From UBA6115 sp050952935 (GTDB lineage: Bacteria; Bacillota; Clostridia; Christensenellales; Aristaeellaceae): a stretch of DNA of 64,000 nt. How positions within the stretch are numbered: the stretch's first letter is position 1; the number at the start of each line of letters is the position of its first letter. The notes under the pieces are model-generated. The model saw only the letters and a program-made list of their open reading frames with translations. It was not told the DNA's origin and searched no databases. Below are positions 16,299 to 25,379 of the stretch, piece by piece. The translations under genes were made by a program, and so were the position numbers. The stretch is taken from assembly GCA_050952935.1 (NCBI GenBank), contig JBMNLS010000001.1, positions 124,001 through 188,000 of the forward strand, written 5' to 3'.

Positions 16299-18575
16299 TT
16301 ATTTTTTCGGCAGCGGCACATCTGCTGACTGCCCGGGCGCGACCTGCATGGGCAGGCCATACACCCACAGGGTCAGCGCGTCGCCGCTCAACGCTTCAAT
16401 ACGACAGCCGGTGCTCATAACACACACGCGCAAATAGCTCTCGCGCCAGCGCAGCGGGAAGCTGTAACCATCCCAGCAGCCAGGCAGGCGGGGGTGCAGG
16501 TGCAGGCCGTCCGCCTTGATGCGCAGACCACCAAAGCCGGACACCATGGCCAGCCAGGTGCCGCCCATGTTGGCGGTATGGATGCCATCCTTGGTATTGC
16601 GGTGGGTATCGTCCAAATCCAACGTGGCTGAGCGGTAGAAGTAGTCCATCGCCTTGTCCATATCCCCCAGACGTGCCGCCATGATGGCAAATACACAAGC
16701 GCTTAGCGAGCTGTCATGGGTGGTGCAGCGTTCGTAGTAGTCGTAGCTGCGGCGCATGACGTCCTCATCCGCCAAATCCTCATAGAGGAAGTGGGCGAGC
16801 ACGGTGTCTGCCTGCTTGCACACCTGATGGCGGTACAGCCACAACGGGTGATAGTGCAGCAGCAGAGGAAAGTTTTCCTGAGGAATCGCCGACAAATCCA
16901 GCGTAGCCAGCTTGAGGAATCCGTCATCCTGGGCATGGATGCCAAGATGTTCATCGTAGGGTAGGTACATTGCGTCAGCCGCGCGCTGGAAGGACGCCAG
17001 TTCCTCCTGCGTTACCTGGGTGGCAGCCAGTAGCTTATCCGCCAGGTCGGCCTCCATGAGCCTGCGGGTCATCAGGACGGCGCCGCGCATGGTTTCCTGC
17101 GCACCGGCGTTGGTGTAAAAGTTGTTGTCCACCACGCAGCTGTACTCATCCGGCCCCGTCACCGCGCCGATGCGGAAGCTGCCCTCGTGCCAGTGCCCGG
17201 CATCCAGGAACAGGCGCGCCGTCTCCACCAACATCTCGCAGCCCCGCTCGGCCATGTAGGCCAAGTCATCCGTGGCGTAGTAGTACTGAAGAAACGCGTG
17301 GGCGATATCGCCGCTGAGGTGATACTGCGCCGAGCCCGAGGGGAAATAGCCCGAGCACTCCGAGCCTGCGATGGTGCGCCAGGGGTAAAGCGCGCCTTGA
17401 GCATGGCCCATGATGCAGGCGTGTTCCCGCGCGGCGGGCAAAATGGAATAGCGATAATCCAGCAGGCTGCGGGCCAGCGCCGGGTCGGTCATCAAAAAGA
17501 AGGGAAACACATAGATTTCCGTATCCCAGAAGTAGTGTCCCTCATACCCCTCGCTGGACAGTCCCTTGGCGGGCAGGCTGCTGACGGCATCACGACCCAC
17601 GGAGCAATACAGGCTATACAGGCTGAAATCCAGGCTGCTTTGCAGGGCGTCATCCCCCTGCACAGTAACGCGGCTGTGCCGCCAGAAGGCATCCAGCAGC
17701 TCCTTTTGCAGGGCTTCATAATGCGTGGCCGGATGTACGACTGCCTCTGCCAGGATGCTTTGCGCGACTTGCGCCGGGTCTGGATGGCGGCGGCTGTCGG
17801 CAAACGCACAGTGTTTAATCATGGCGAGGGATTGTCCCTGCCGCAGGCTGCCCTCCATTCGGGCCTCCAGCGCGGCAGGCTGGGGCTCCACATACAGAGT
17901 GAAGCCTGCCGGCGGTGTATAGCCCACCGCCACCGCCAGGTCCAAGCCCGATGCCAGCGTGCGCGAGCGGATCAGACCGCCGCTTTCCAGCGGACGCACC
18001 TCCTCCACCTGCAGGTGTTGCAGGGCTTCACCGGCCACGCGGGGGTCGTTCGGATCGGCGAAGTTGGTCACCGCCCCTTCCTCGCGACTGATGAGGAGTA
18101 CCCGGCCTGAGAAATTGAGCGCCCTGAGTGTGTATTGCATGATGAACAGCTCACGCTGCGCCAGCGATGCCATGCGCCGTACGGTCACCTCCACCTCCCG
18201 GCCCATCGGTGAGCGCCAGCGGATGAAGCGCGTTACAATGCCGCGCTCCATGTCCAGCGTGCGGCGGTAAGAGAGTACCTTGCCGGCTTTGAGGGGCTCA
18301 AACACCTCGTCTTCCAGGAACAGGCGGATGTTCTGCACATCCGTCAGATTGACGATACCCTGCTGGGTCTCTGGAAAGCCATACAGCTTTTCACCATAGC
18401 GGATAGGTTTCACGTCGTAGAAGGCATTGATGTACGCTCCGCGGATGCTGGGCACGTCCGCAGGCGTTCCTTCCTCCGGACAGGCCCGCACGCCCAGATA
18501 GCCATTGGCGGTGTGAAACAGGCTTTCCTCCAAAGCGTTCTGGGCAGGATCCCACTGGGTGCGTTCGATCCGCAT
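16299..18575 (-). CDS. Glycoside hydrolase family 65 disaccharide phosphorylase
   Basis: A 758-residue GH65 protein. Family enzymes split alpha-glucosides such as maltose, trehalose, kojibiose or nigerose with phosphate, giving beta-glucose-1-phosphate. The N-terminal beta-sandwich shows LFHTANGYLGVR. The catalytic (alpha/alpha)6 domain shows SSEGYEGHYFWDTE (residues about 340-353) and GPDEY with the acid Glu at about residue 477, plus VCKQADTVL further on. The ATG at 18575 has AAAGGATG just upstream; the open frame extends 60 residues further without support. It lies downstream of, and with, an ABC sugar importer, so an imported disaccharide is the likely substrate. Which one cannot be told. 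Confidence 0.9.
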   Translation of the reverse strand: MRIERTQWDPAQNALEESLFHTANGYLGVRACPEEGTPADVPSIRGAYINAFYDVKPIRYGEKLYGFPETQQGIVNLTDVQNIRLFLEDEVFEPLKAGKVLSYRRTLDMERGIVTRFIRWRSPMGREVEVTVRRMASLAQRELFIMQYTLRALNFSGRVLLISREEGAVTNFADPNDPRVAGEALQHLQVEEVRPLESGGLIRSRTLASGLDLAVAVGYTPPAGFTLYVEPQPAALEARMEGSLRQGQSLAMIKHCAFADSRRHPDPAQVAQSILAEAVVHPATHYEALQKELLDAFWRHSRVTVQGDDALQSSLDFSLYSLYCSVGRDAVSSLPAKGLSSEGYEGHYFWDTEIYVFPFFLMTDPALARSLLDYRYSILPAAREHACIMGHAQGALYPWRTIAGSECSGYFPSGSAQYHLSGDIAHAFLQYYYATDDLAYMAERGCEMLVETARLFLDAGHWHEGSFRIGAVTGPDEYSCVVDNNFYTNAGAQETMRGAVLMTRRLMEADLADKLLAATQVTQEELASFQRAADAMYLPYDEHLGIHAQDDGFLKLATLDLSAIPQENFPLLLHYHPLWLYRHQVCKQADTVLAHFLYEDLADEDVMRRSYDYYERCTTHDSSLSACVFAIMAARLGDMDKAMDYFYRSATLDLDDTHRNTKDGIHTANMGGTWLAMVSGFGGLRIKADGLHLHPRLPGCWDGYSFPLRWRESYLRVCVMSTGCRIEALSGDALTLWVYGLPMQVAPGQSADVPLPKK

Positions 18576-18690
18576 GATGCATCCTTTCTTCTCTGCAACA
18601 AGCAAAGCAGTAGCCAAGCTGCGGGTTGCAGCCTGTGTTGTGTATAAAAAAGATATGGCCAAATTACGCCATCGCAGCCAATGGATGGTA

Positions 18691-19593
18691 TTACTTGATA
18701 GCGCCTTCCACCATGCCCTTGATGATGTACCGCTGGGCAAACAGAAACAGCACAATGATGGGGATCATGGCCAGCAGCGCACTGGTCAAAATAAGATCCC
18801 ATTGCTTGAGGTAGCTGCCCGCGAAGGCGGTCACCGCCAGCGGAATGGTCTGCACCTCGCCGGCCGAGCCCAGAATAAGCAGTGGCAGCAGGTAATCGTT
18901 CCAGATCCAGATGCCGTTAAGGATCAGCACAGTAATAAAGGTGGGCTGCAGCAGCGGGAACACGATCTCAAAAAAGGTGCGCACCTGGCTGCAACCGTCG
19001 ATGGTGGCCGCCTCTTCCAGCTCCATGGGAATGGATTTGATGAAGCCGTGCAGGATGAAGATGGACATGGAGCAGCCGAAGCCCAGGTAGGCGAACACGA
19101 TACCATGGTAGGTGCCCAGCAGGGGAAAATCGATGGCATCGCCCATGATCTTGAACCACTTGACCAGCGGGAACATGACCACCTGGAAAGGAATGACCAT
19201 GGCCGAAACAAAGGCCATGAAGATCGCCGTAGACCAGCCCCTGTGGTTGCGCACCAGCGCCCAGGCGCACATGGCGGAAAACAGCGCGATGACCACCAGG
19301 CTTGCCACCGTGATGATGACCGAGTCGACAAAGGCGCCCAGATAGTCGGTGGACGGGTTGTTAAAGATAGCGGTGATGTTCTGCCCCAGCTGCCCCCAGT
19401 TCTGCGGCCAGGAGACCGGGCTGTAGATAATCTCTTTGGCTGTCTTGGCCGAGTTGAGCAGCACCAGCAGGAAGGGCACCATGAACAGGAGGAACAGCAG
19501 CATGGTGCCAATCTCCATGGCAATCAGCCCAGGGCTGCGCCTCTCATCCCGGAAGCGGCGCCTGTTGCCGGCAACAGGCTTGATATGGCTCAT
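18691..19593 (-). CDS. Carbohydrate ABC transporter permease (MalG type)
   Basis: A 300-residue inner-membrane permease with six predicted segments. The family EAA loop is clear: MELEEAATIDGCSQVRTFFE in the second half. MGTMLLFLLFMVPFLLVLLN-like residues near position 30 start the first segment. It partners the upstream MalF-type permease, and the genes overlap by four bases. No ATP-binding subunit is encoded here, which is common for family 1 sugar importers sharing a general MsmK/MalK-type ATPase. Confidence 0.92.
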   Translation of the reverse strand: MSHIKPVAGNRRRFRDERRSPGLIAMEIGTMLLFLLFMVPFLLVLLNSAKTAKEIIYSPVSWPQNWGQLGQNITAIFNNPSTDYLGAFVDSVIITVASLVVIALFSAMCAWALVRNHRGWSTAIFMAFVSAMVIPFQVVMFPLVKWFKIMGDAIDFPLLGTYHGIVFAYLGFGCSMSIFILHGFIKSIPMELEEAATIDGCSQVRTFFEIVFPLLQPTFITVLILNGIWIWNDYLLPLLILGSAGEVQTIPLAVTAFAGSYLKQWDLILTSALLAMIPIIVLFLFAQRYIIKGMVEGAIK

Positions 19594-20480
19594 GCTTCCA
19601 ACTCCTTTCGCTTATTCAGGTACACTTGGGTCAGGGAGAAAATGACCAAAATAATGAAGAATACCACGGCCTTGGCCTGGGCCTGGGCCATGAGGTTCTG
19701 CTGGTTGGCGGTGCGGTAGATGTCCATCGCCAGCAGCTGGCTGGAGCGGATGGCTTTGGACATGAAGCGCATAGCCGGGCCACCGTTGGTAAGGGTAAAG
19801 TTGAGGTCAAACTGCTTGAAGGAGTTGGTCAGTGTCAGGAACAGCGTGATGGTGAAGGCGCTGGCCATCATGGGGATCAGGATTCTGCGCACACGTTGGA
19901 AAAAATTAGCCCCGTCCACGCTGGCTGCCTCCATCACGCTGCTTGGGATGGACTGAATGGACGCCACATAGATCATCATGATATAGCCGGCATATTGCCA
20001 GGTGTTCACCATTGACATTGCCCAGATGACTGTATCCGGCCGGGAAATCAGCGATTTCTGCAAAAAGACGATGCCCAGCGCATTTCCCATGTCCACCTGC
20101 ACGTTGTTGAATATGAACTGCCAGATATAGCCCAGCACAATGCCGCCGATCAGGTTGGGCACAAAAAACCCTGCCCGGTAGATGTTGCGCAGACGCAGCT
20201 TACCGGTGACCAGCAGCGCCAGGCCAAAACCTACTATATTGACAAATACCACGTTGATGGCGGTGTACATCAGCGTGATCAAAAAAGAATAGATAAACTG
20301 CGGCTCCGAGAACATGCCCTGAAAGTTGGACAAGCCCACCCAGTTGACGATGGGGTTCACACCGTTCCAGTCAGTCATGGCATAATAGATGCCCAGGCTA
20401 AACGGCACGATGATGACCATGATAAAAGCGAATGCGCAGGGGAATATAAACAGGACATCGATCCATCCCCGTCTTTTCAT
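19590..20480 (-). CDS. Sugar ABC transporter permease (MalF type)
   Basis: A 296-residue permease with six segments and an EAA loop at MEAASVDGANFFQRVRRI. The start at 20480 follows AGGAGGG; a further upstream in-frame ATG at 20504 has no such site. It sits between the binding protein and the second permease, and the three are transcribed together with the GH65 gene. It should carry an oligosaccharide or disaccharide. Confidence 0.92.
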   Translation of the reverse strand: MKRRGWIDVLFIFPCAFAFIMVIIVPFSLGIYYAMTDWNGVNPIVNWVGLSNFQGMFSEPQFIYSFLITLMYTAINVVFVNIVGFGLALLVTGKLRLRNIYRAGFFVPNLIGGIVLGYIWQFIFNNVQVDMGNALGIVFLQKSLISRPDTVIWAMSMVNTWQYAGYIMMIYVASIQSIPSSVMEAASVDGANFFQRVRRILIPMMASAFTITLFLTLTNSFKQFDLNFTLTNGGPAMRFMSKAIRSSQLLAMDIYRTANQQNLMAQAQAKAVVFFIILVIFSLTQVYLNKRKELEA

Positions 20481-20567
20481 AGATGGCCCTCCTTTTGCTG
20501 ACAACAGAAACTCATGGATGTAAAAAGAGGGGAGAACCGCATGCGCGGCTCTCCCCTACAGGGTTTG

Positions 20568-21830
20568 TTACTTGTTGGCGATATCCTGGAAGGCAGCGGT
20601 GACGTCTGCTACGAAGTCTTCCACGGTGCCGGTGGCCAGCAGCTCAAAGATGGGGCCCAGGGTGCCCTGGTTGAAGCCATCCGGGTTCTGACCGAAGTAC
20701 CAGTTAAAGTTGCCGCCGCGGGCGCTGGCCTCCACCAATGCCTTGGAGAGGGGGCCTGCCGGCTGCAGCTTGACGGACTTGAATGCAGGCACCATGCCGG
20801 CTTCCTTCACCATGTAGTTGGCACCATCCTCGGAGAGGGCCATGTAGTTGAGGAAGTCGATGGCAGCCTTCTGCTCCTCGGGGCTTGCCTGCTTGTTCAC
20901 AACAAACCAGGAGGGAGCGGCCATGTACAGGCCCGTGGATTCCTCCTCAAGGAAGTTGTGGGAGATATAGCCCATGGGGAAGGTGGCGCCCAGCTGGGCC
21001 AGCAAGGGGTCAGCCCAGTTGCCCTGGGTGATGAACGCGGCCTTGCCGGAGGCAAAGGCGGCAACCTGGGAATCGTAGTTGCCGTTCTCCAGCACGTTGG
21101 GGTCGGCATTATCATACAGCAGCTTCAGATAGTTGGCGAACGCGGTCAGGCGCTCCTGGTCCACTTCGCCGCGGCGCAGGGCGTCATATACGGACGAGTC
21201 ATTGTAACCCTGATAGCCGGCATAGAAGGCGTTGAACACATGCTGGCTGGTGACCCACCACAGGCCGCCGGCCACCGAGGTGCCGATGGAAACCACCGCA
21301 TCCAGGCCCAGTTCATCCTTCATGCCGGCGATCTTCTCAATCGCCGCCTTGGTGGCAGAGAAGGTGGTCAGCGTGGCGGGGTCCACACCAGCTTTCTCCA
21401 GAATCTCAGCATTGTAGCCCAGGCCAAAGCCTTCCATGGCGATGGGGAAGCCCACAGCCTTGCCGTCGGGATCATAAAAAGCCAGGTCGGTATCCTTCAC
21501 CCAGTCGGCGTCGGACATATCGGCGATGAAGTCCTTCCACAGATCATAGCCGCCTTGGCCTTCAATCATGAAGATGGTGGGCATCTGGTCGGCTGACAGC
21601 TTAGCCTTGAGCGCGCCGCCGTAATCCGCGCCGCCGCCCAGGGTCTCGACCGTCACGTTGACGTCGGGATGTTTTTCGTTGTACAGTTTGCCAAAGGCCT
21701 GGATCATCGGATCGATCTCAACCTTCAGCTGGAAGACGGAGAATTCGACCTTTTCAGTAGCGGATGCCGGCAGGGCCAGCACACTCAGGGCGAGCACCGC
21801 TACCAAGGCCAGGGATAAGAATTTGCGCAT
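20568..21830 (-). CDS. ABC transporter sugar-binding protein (family 1)
   Basis: A 420-residue extracellular solute-binding protein with a signal peptide (MRKFLSLALVAVLALSVLAL, ending near PASA). There is no lipobox Cys, which is unusual for a Gram-positive binding protein. The mature domain shows KLYNEKHPDVNVTVETLGG, and QGNWADPLLAQLG near residue 275, typical of family 1 sugar binders. It is first in its operon, behind an AGGAGG site, and faces the AraC regulator gene across about 200 bases. Confidence 0.92.
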   Translation of the reverse strand: MRKFLSLALVAVLALSVLALPASATEKVEFSVFQLKVEIDPMIQAFGKLYNEKHPDVNVTVETLGGGADYGGALKAKLSADQMPTIFMIEGQGGYDLWKDFIADMSDADWVKDTDLAFYDPDGKAVGFPIAMEGFGLGYNAEILEKAGVDPATLTTFSATKAAIEKIAGMKDELGLDAVVSIGTSVAGGLWWVTSQHVFNAFYAGYQGYNDSSVYDALRRGEVDQERLTAFANYLKLLYDNADPNVLENGNYDSQVAAFASGKAAFITQGNWADPLLAQLGATFPMGYISHNFLEEESTGLYMAAPSWFVVNKQASPEEQKAAIDFLNYMALSEDGANYMVKEAGMVPAFKSVKLQPAGPLSKALVEASARGGNFNWYFGQNPDGFNQGTLGPIFELLATGTVEDFVADVTAAFQDIANK

Positions 21831-22037
21831 GTTGTAGCCTCCTTGTTATATATTGGTTTATGCTTAAGCGCCTGGGCGCCAAGGCACGCGTTGGTGGTTG
21901 CACCGCTCTTTTGTTATATAGCCGCAGGGCGAGAGAATACCCACGCATGGATGATATGGTAATTATAACGCTATATGAAGCCCAACATATATCATTTATC
22001 CGATATTTTTGATATTATTCTGTAAAGGGGTGATGAA
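21831..22037. promoter_or_regulatory. Divergent control region between sugar operon and AraC gene
   Basis: A 207-base interval between two divergent starts, AT-rich in its right half. It must hold promoters for both directions. I see a TATAAT for the minus strand near 21961-21966 but no convincing -35 for it. The AraC protein probably binds here, by analogy with other divergent sugar regulators. Confidence 0.5.
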
Positions 22038-23138
22038 ATGACCAAGGATAGCCTGGCGCCGACCCTGCGGCTGCTGCACCATGCTTTACGTTTGCCCGCG
22101 GCGCTGTGGCGGGGCGAGGTCTGCTGTCTGACCATGCCCGAGGGGGACAGTGCGCCGCCGCCTTCCGCTGAGGTGGTGGTCCAGTTCAGTCGATTGACGG
22201 CCAGTTGCGCCGAGCAACTGCTGGACAGCCATGGCCGACACTTTCTGGCCCTGCGTGTAGCGGCTAACGCCGTCATCGTGCTGGGCCCCTATTTCCAAGC
22301 GGAGGATAGCCTCGTCCCGTCCTGTCAAGCTCCGGCGCTGACCACCGAGCAAAGGCAAGCTATCGGCCAAACAATGGTACGGATGCTGGCACCGGAGAAG
22401 ACAGAGCCTACCTCACTCCCGGTGGAAGACCTCAGGCTGCGGGAAAACATGTCCCACACATTCAGCCATCCGCCGTTTTTTCTGGAGCAGGAGCTTGCCG
22501 GCGCCATTATGCAGGGCGACCACGTCCGGGCATTGCGGGCGCTGGGTGAAATCAACCGCCTGGAGCGTGCCCGCGTGGCAGATGATCCCCTGCGGTCGCT
22601 CAAAAACTCACTGATTGGCAGCTGTGCCCTGTGCAGCCGGGCGGCAATCTCGGGCGGTGTCATGGCGGACGTGGCCTTCACATTGGCAGATGAGCTTATC
22701 CGTACCATTGAAAATAAGCGTGACGTCAAAGCCCTTGCTGCCCTGGAGGAAGACATGGTGGTCCGCTTCAGCGCGCAGGTAGCTGCGCTGCGCGACAGCC
22801 AGGTATCCAGCATCGTGCGCGGGGCAATGCGCTATATCGACGACCACCTGTCGGACAGGCTGCGCGTGGGCGAGATTGCCTGTCAGGTCTATGTTCATCC
22901 GGATTATTTAAGCGTCCGCTTTAAGCAGGAAACGGGCGAAGGCATCAGCCGCTACATCCAGCGCCGCAGAATACAGGAGGCGTGCCGCTTTCTGCGCTAC
23001 AGCGCCTACCCCATTGCGCAAATTGCAGGGTATTTTCAGTTCTCTTCCCAAAGCGCCTTTACCAAAGTGTTCAAACAATATCAGGGCCTTACCCCCCGGC
23101 AGTACCGGGAGTGGGGACCTGCCAGCGCTGAACCTTGA
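22038..23138 (+). CDS. AraC family transcriptional regulator
   Basis: A 366-residue regulator. The last about 100 residues form the two-helix-turn-helix AraC domain: VGEIACQVYVHPDYLSVRFK, SRYIQRRRIQEACRFL, and the closing QYQGLTPRQYREW. The N-terminal about 250 residues are a poorly conserved sensor with EQELAGAIMQGD, the sort of linker region common in clostridial sugar regulators. AGGGGTGATG precedes the start. It is divergent from the binding protein and probably controls the GH65/ABC operon in response to the imported sugar. Confidence 0.9.
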   Translation: MTKDSLAPTLRLLHHALRLPAALWRGEVCCLTMPEGDSAPPPSAEVVVQFSRLTASCAEQLLDSHGRHFLALRVAANAVIVLGPYFQAEDSLVPSCQAPALTTEQRQAIGQTMVRMLAPEKTEPTSLPVEDLRLRENMSHTFSHPPFFLEQELAGAIMQGDHVRALRALGEINRLERARVADDPLRSLKNSLIGSCALCSRAAISGGVMADVAFTLADELIRTIENKRDVKALAALEEDMVVRFSAQVAALRDSQVSSIVRGAMRYIDDHLSDRLRVGEIACQVYVHPDYLSVRFKQETGEGISRYIQRRRIQEACRFLRYSAYPIAQIAGYFQFSSQSAFTKVFKQYQGLTPRQYREWGPASAEP

Positions 23139-23346
23139 TTTCGGTCTCAGGTAAGATGATATCCACGGTTTTGCCGCACAGGCACACTTTTCTGGTATGT
23201 ATGGCAGCGCGCTCGAGGTGGCGCAGTAGGTCGTTTTACCCGCACTCCATTTGATCCTTGCGGCGGTCATCGAAACGGTAAAACGGCTTGCGTTTGTACC
23301 AAGGACACCATATCATTAGTTTAGATACCTTAGAGGAGGGCGAATC

Positions 23347-24087
23347 ATGCTTGAGAAATATGGCTTTTTAAACGGAAAGACAGCCGTTGTGACCGGGGCC
23401 GCGGGCGGAATCGGCGAGGCAATTTGTGTTGGCCTTGCCCAACACCACATCAACATGCTGCTGGTGGGCAGAAACTCCGCGAAGCTTCATGCATTGGAAG
23501 AAAAGCTGAACGAGATGGGTGTGAAGGCGGGCTGCCTGGCCGGAAACCTCCGGGATATCGCTTTTATTGATGACATCATTAATACAACGGTGGAGCGTTT
23601 CGGCGGCATTGATATCCTGGTTAATAATGCAGGTGTGGCGCACCATTGCGTGATGGAAGACATGACGCCGGAACAATATGATGAAATCATGGAAACCAAT
23701 GTGCGTGCGCCCTATTTCCTTTGCAGTAGCGCACTGAAATATCTCCGCAAGTCGGATTGCGCCACCATTTTTAATATATGCTCCTCCGCTTCCCATATCG
23801 GTTATCAAAAGCAAAGCGTTTACGTCGCCTCCAAGCATGCGCTGCTGGGGATGAGCAAAACGCTGGCGGCGGAGGTCTACACCCAGGGCATTCGGGTTCA
23901 TGCCATCAGCCCCGGCGGTGTGTTTACCAACATGATCGCTTTGACACGCCCGGATCTGACCGGTAAAGGGATGATTCAGCCTGAGGACATTGCGAACATC
24001 ATTTCCTTCTGCCTGGAAAATCGCATGTCAAGCGCGGTCATCGATGAGTTCAAAATCAATCGCTGCACCAAGACCCCCTTCTCATGA
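23347..24087 (+). CDS. SDR family oxidoreductase
   Basis: A 246-residue classical short-chain dehydrogenase. It has the cofactor motif VTGAAGGIGEAI at residue 16, ILVNNAGVAHH near residue 92, the catalytic Ser in SSASHIGYQ, and YVASK (Tyr-x3-Lys) near residue 160. GAGGAGGG lies before the ATG. Its substrate is not clear. It follows the AraC gene at 208 bases and may or may not belong to the sugar locus. Confidence 0.9.
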   Translation: MLEKYGFLNGKTAVVTGAAGGIGEAICVGLAQHHINMLLVGRNSAKLHALEEKLNEMGVKAGCLAGNLRDIAFIDDIINTTVERFGGIDILVNNAGVAHHCVMEDMTPEQYDEIMETNVRAPYFLCSSALKYLRKSDCATIFNICSSASHIGYQKQSVYVASKHALLGMSKTLAAEVYTQGIRVHAISPGGVFTNMIALTRPDLTGKGMIQPEDIANIISFCLENRMSSAVIDEFKINRCTKTPFS

Positions 24088-24125
24088 TCGGATAATATAT
24101 AGACGACATCATCAACTCACAGAGC

Positions 24126-25379
24126 TTAAATCCGCTTTGTGATATCCTCCGCCGCCAATATTCCCGTGGCCCAGGCGAACAGCAGGTTATAGCCTCCGCA
24201 ATCACCGTCCACATTCAGCACTTCACCGGCGGCGTAAAGCCCGGGTACCCGGCGGGAGGCCAGGGTGGCGGGGTCAAAATCACGGCAGTTTAGGCCGCCG
24301 GAAGCCACCTGGGCCTGGTCAAAGCCCCTGATGCCGGTGATGTTCAGCTCCAGGCCGGTCAGCCAGCCTGCCGCCTCATCAAAGGGGAGACTTTGTACTT
24401 TGTTGGCCAACAGCCGGGGCAGAAGCCCCACATATAGAAGGCTTTTGCCAAGGCGCCGGGCGCGGGCGGGCAGCATTTTCCTCAGCGCCTCCCTGGCTTT
24501 TGCTGCCTGGGCCACAAAGGCATCGGGGCTGATGCGGCACATATGGGCGGAAGAAAGCCCCAGCCCGGGGGAAAAATCAATCACTAATTTGGCAAGCAGC
24601 CCTGCCTCCAAGGCTTCCCCCGCGTCCCGGGCCAGCTGCATGGCGCAAAGGCCGCTGACCCCATAATCGGTGAACAGCGCTTCGCCGGAGGAAGCGGCCA
24701 CAACCTGTTCCCGCACCATTAGGCCCAGGTGAGCTGTCACCCGCAAACCGGACAGACCGCGGATGGCCCGGGTATCCGTTTCCAGGGGACATAGCGCCGG
24801 GTGGAAGGGGATGACCCGGTGGCCCAGTCTTGACAAAGGCCCCATCAGGTTGTCAGAGCCGCCCAGTTTGGGGGCCGCTGCCCCGCCGGATGCTACCAAA
24901 ACAAGGGGAGCTTCAAAATGCGTCCCTTCTTTTGTGTCAACAGCAAAGCCCTTTGCTGTTTTTTTGATATTGATAACGAAGGCGCCGGTTTTGACGGCGC
25001 AAAGCGGGGAGGCTTCCAGCCGCAGCCTCAAACAGTCCAGCACCGTGGCGGCCTGATTGGTGGCGGGATAAACGCGCCCGTCCTCTTCTGTCCGCATAAC
25101 AAGGCCTAAATTCTCCCAAAACCCCATCACCCGCTTCGGCCCGCAATGGGCCATTACGGCCTGGGCAAAGATGGAATCGCCAAAAAACACCGGCTCCCCG
25201 GTGTGCATCAGGTTGCACCGGCCATTGCCGGTGGCCAGCAGCTTTCGCCCCACCCGGTTTTCCTTTTCCAGCAGGGTGACAGACACTTCCTTTGCTGTGC
25301 ATATACAGGCGGCGGCAAGGCCAGAGGCCCCGCCGCCGATGATGACGACCTGTTTGTTACTTTCTGGATGGCGCCGCAT
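24126..25379 (-). CDS. NAD(P)/FAD-dependent oxidoreductase (HI0933/BaiN-like flavoprotein)
   Basis: A 417-residue flavoprotein of the HI0933 family. The FAD motif VVIIGGGASGLAAACI begins at residue 12, followed by VGRKLLATGNGRCNLMH. The C-terminal GDCGGYNLLFAWATGI closes the FAD site. The natural substrate is not known for most members; BaiN in bile-acid-metabolising clostridia is one characterised relative. The ATG at 25379 overlaps the end of the SH3b gene by 23 bases, so it depends on that gene's transcript. The open frame continues 49 residues further into that gene but does not look coding there. Confidence 0.85.
   Translation of the reverse strand: MRRHPESNKQVVIIGGGASGLAAACICTAKEVSVTLLEKENRVGRKLLATGNGRCNLMHTGEPVFFGDSIFAQAVMAHCGPKRVMGFWENLGLVMRTEEDGRVYPATNQAATVLDCLRLRLEASPLCAVKTGAFVINIKKTAKGFAVDTKEGTHFEAPLVLVASGGAAAPKLGGSDNLMGPLSRLGHRVIPFHPALCPLETDTRAIRGLSGLRVTAHLGLMVREQVVAASSGEALFTDYGVSGLCAMQLARDAGEALEAGLLAKLVIDFSPGLGLSSAHMCRISPDAFVAQAAKAREALRKMLPARARRLGKSLLYVGLLPRLLANKVQSLPFDEAAGWLTGLELNITGIRGFDQAQVASGGLNCRDFDPATLASRRVPGLYAAGEVLNVDGDCGGYNLLFAWATGILAAEDITKRI

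Noticed and set aside
18559..19719. A 386-codon plus-strand open frame opposite the MalG permease
   Set aside because: The permease on the other strand has clear family motifs; this frame is a low-complexity His/Gln/Asp-rich shadow.
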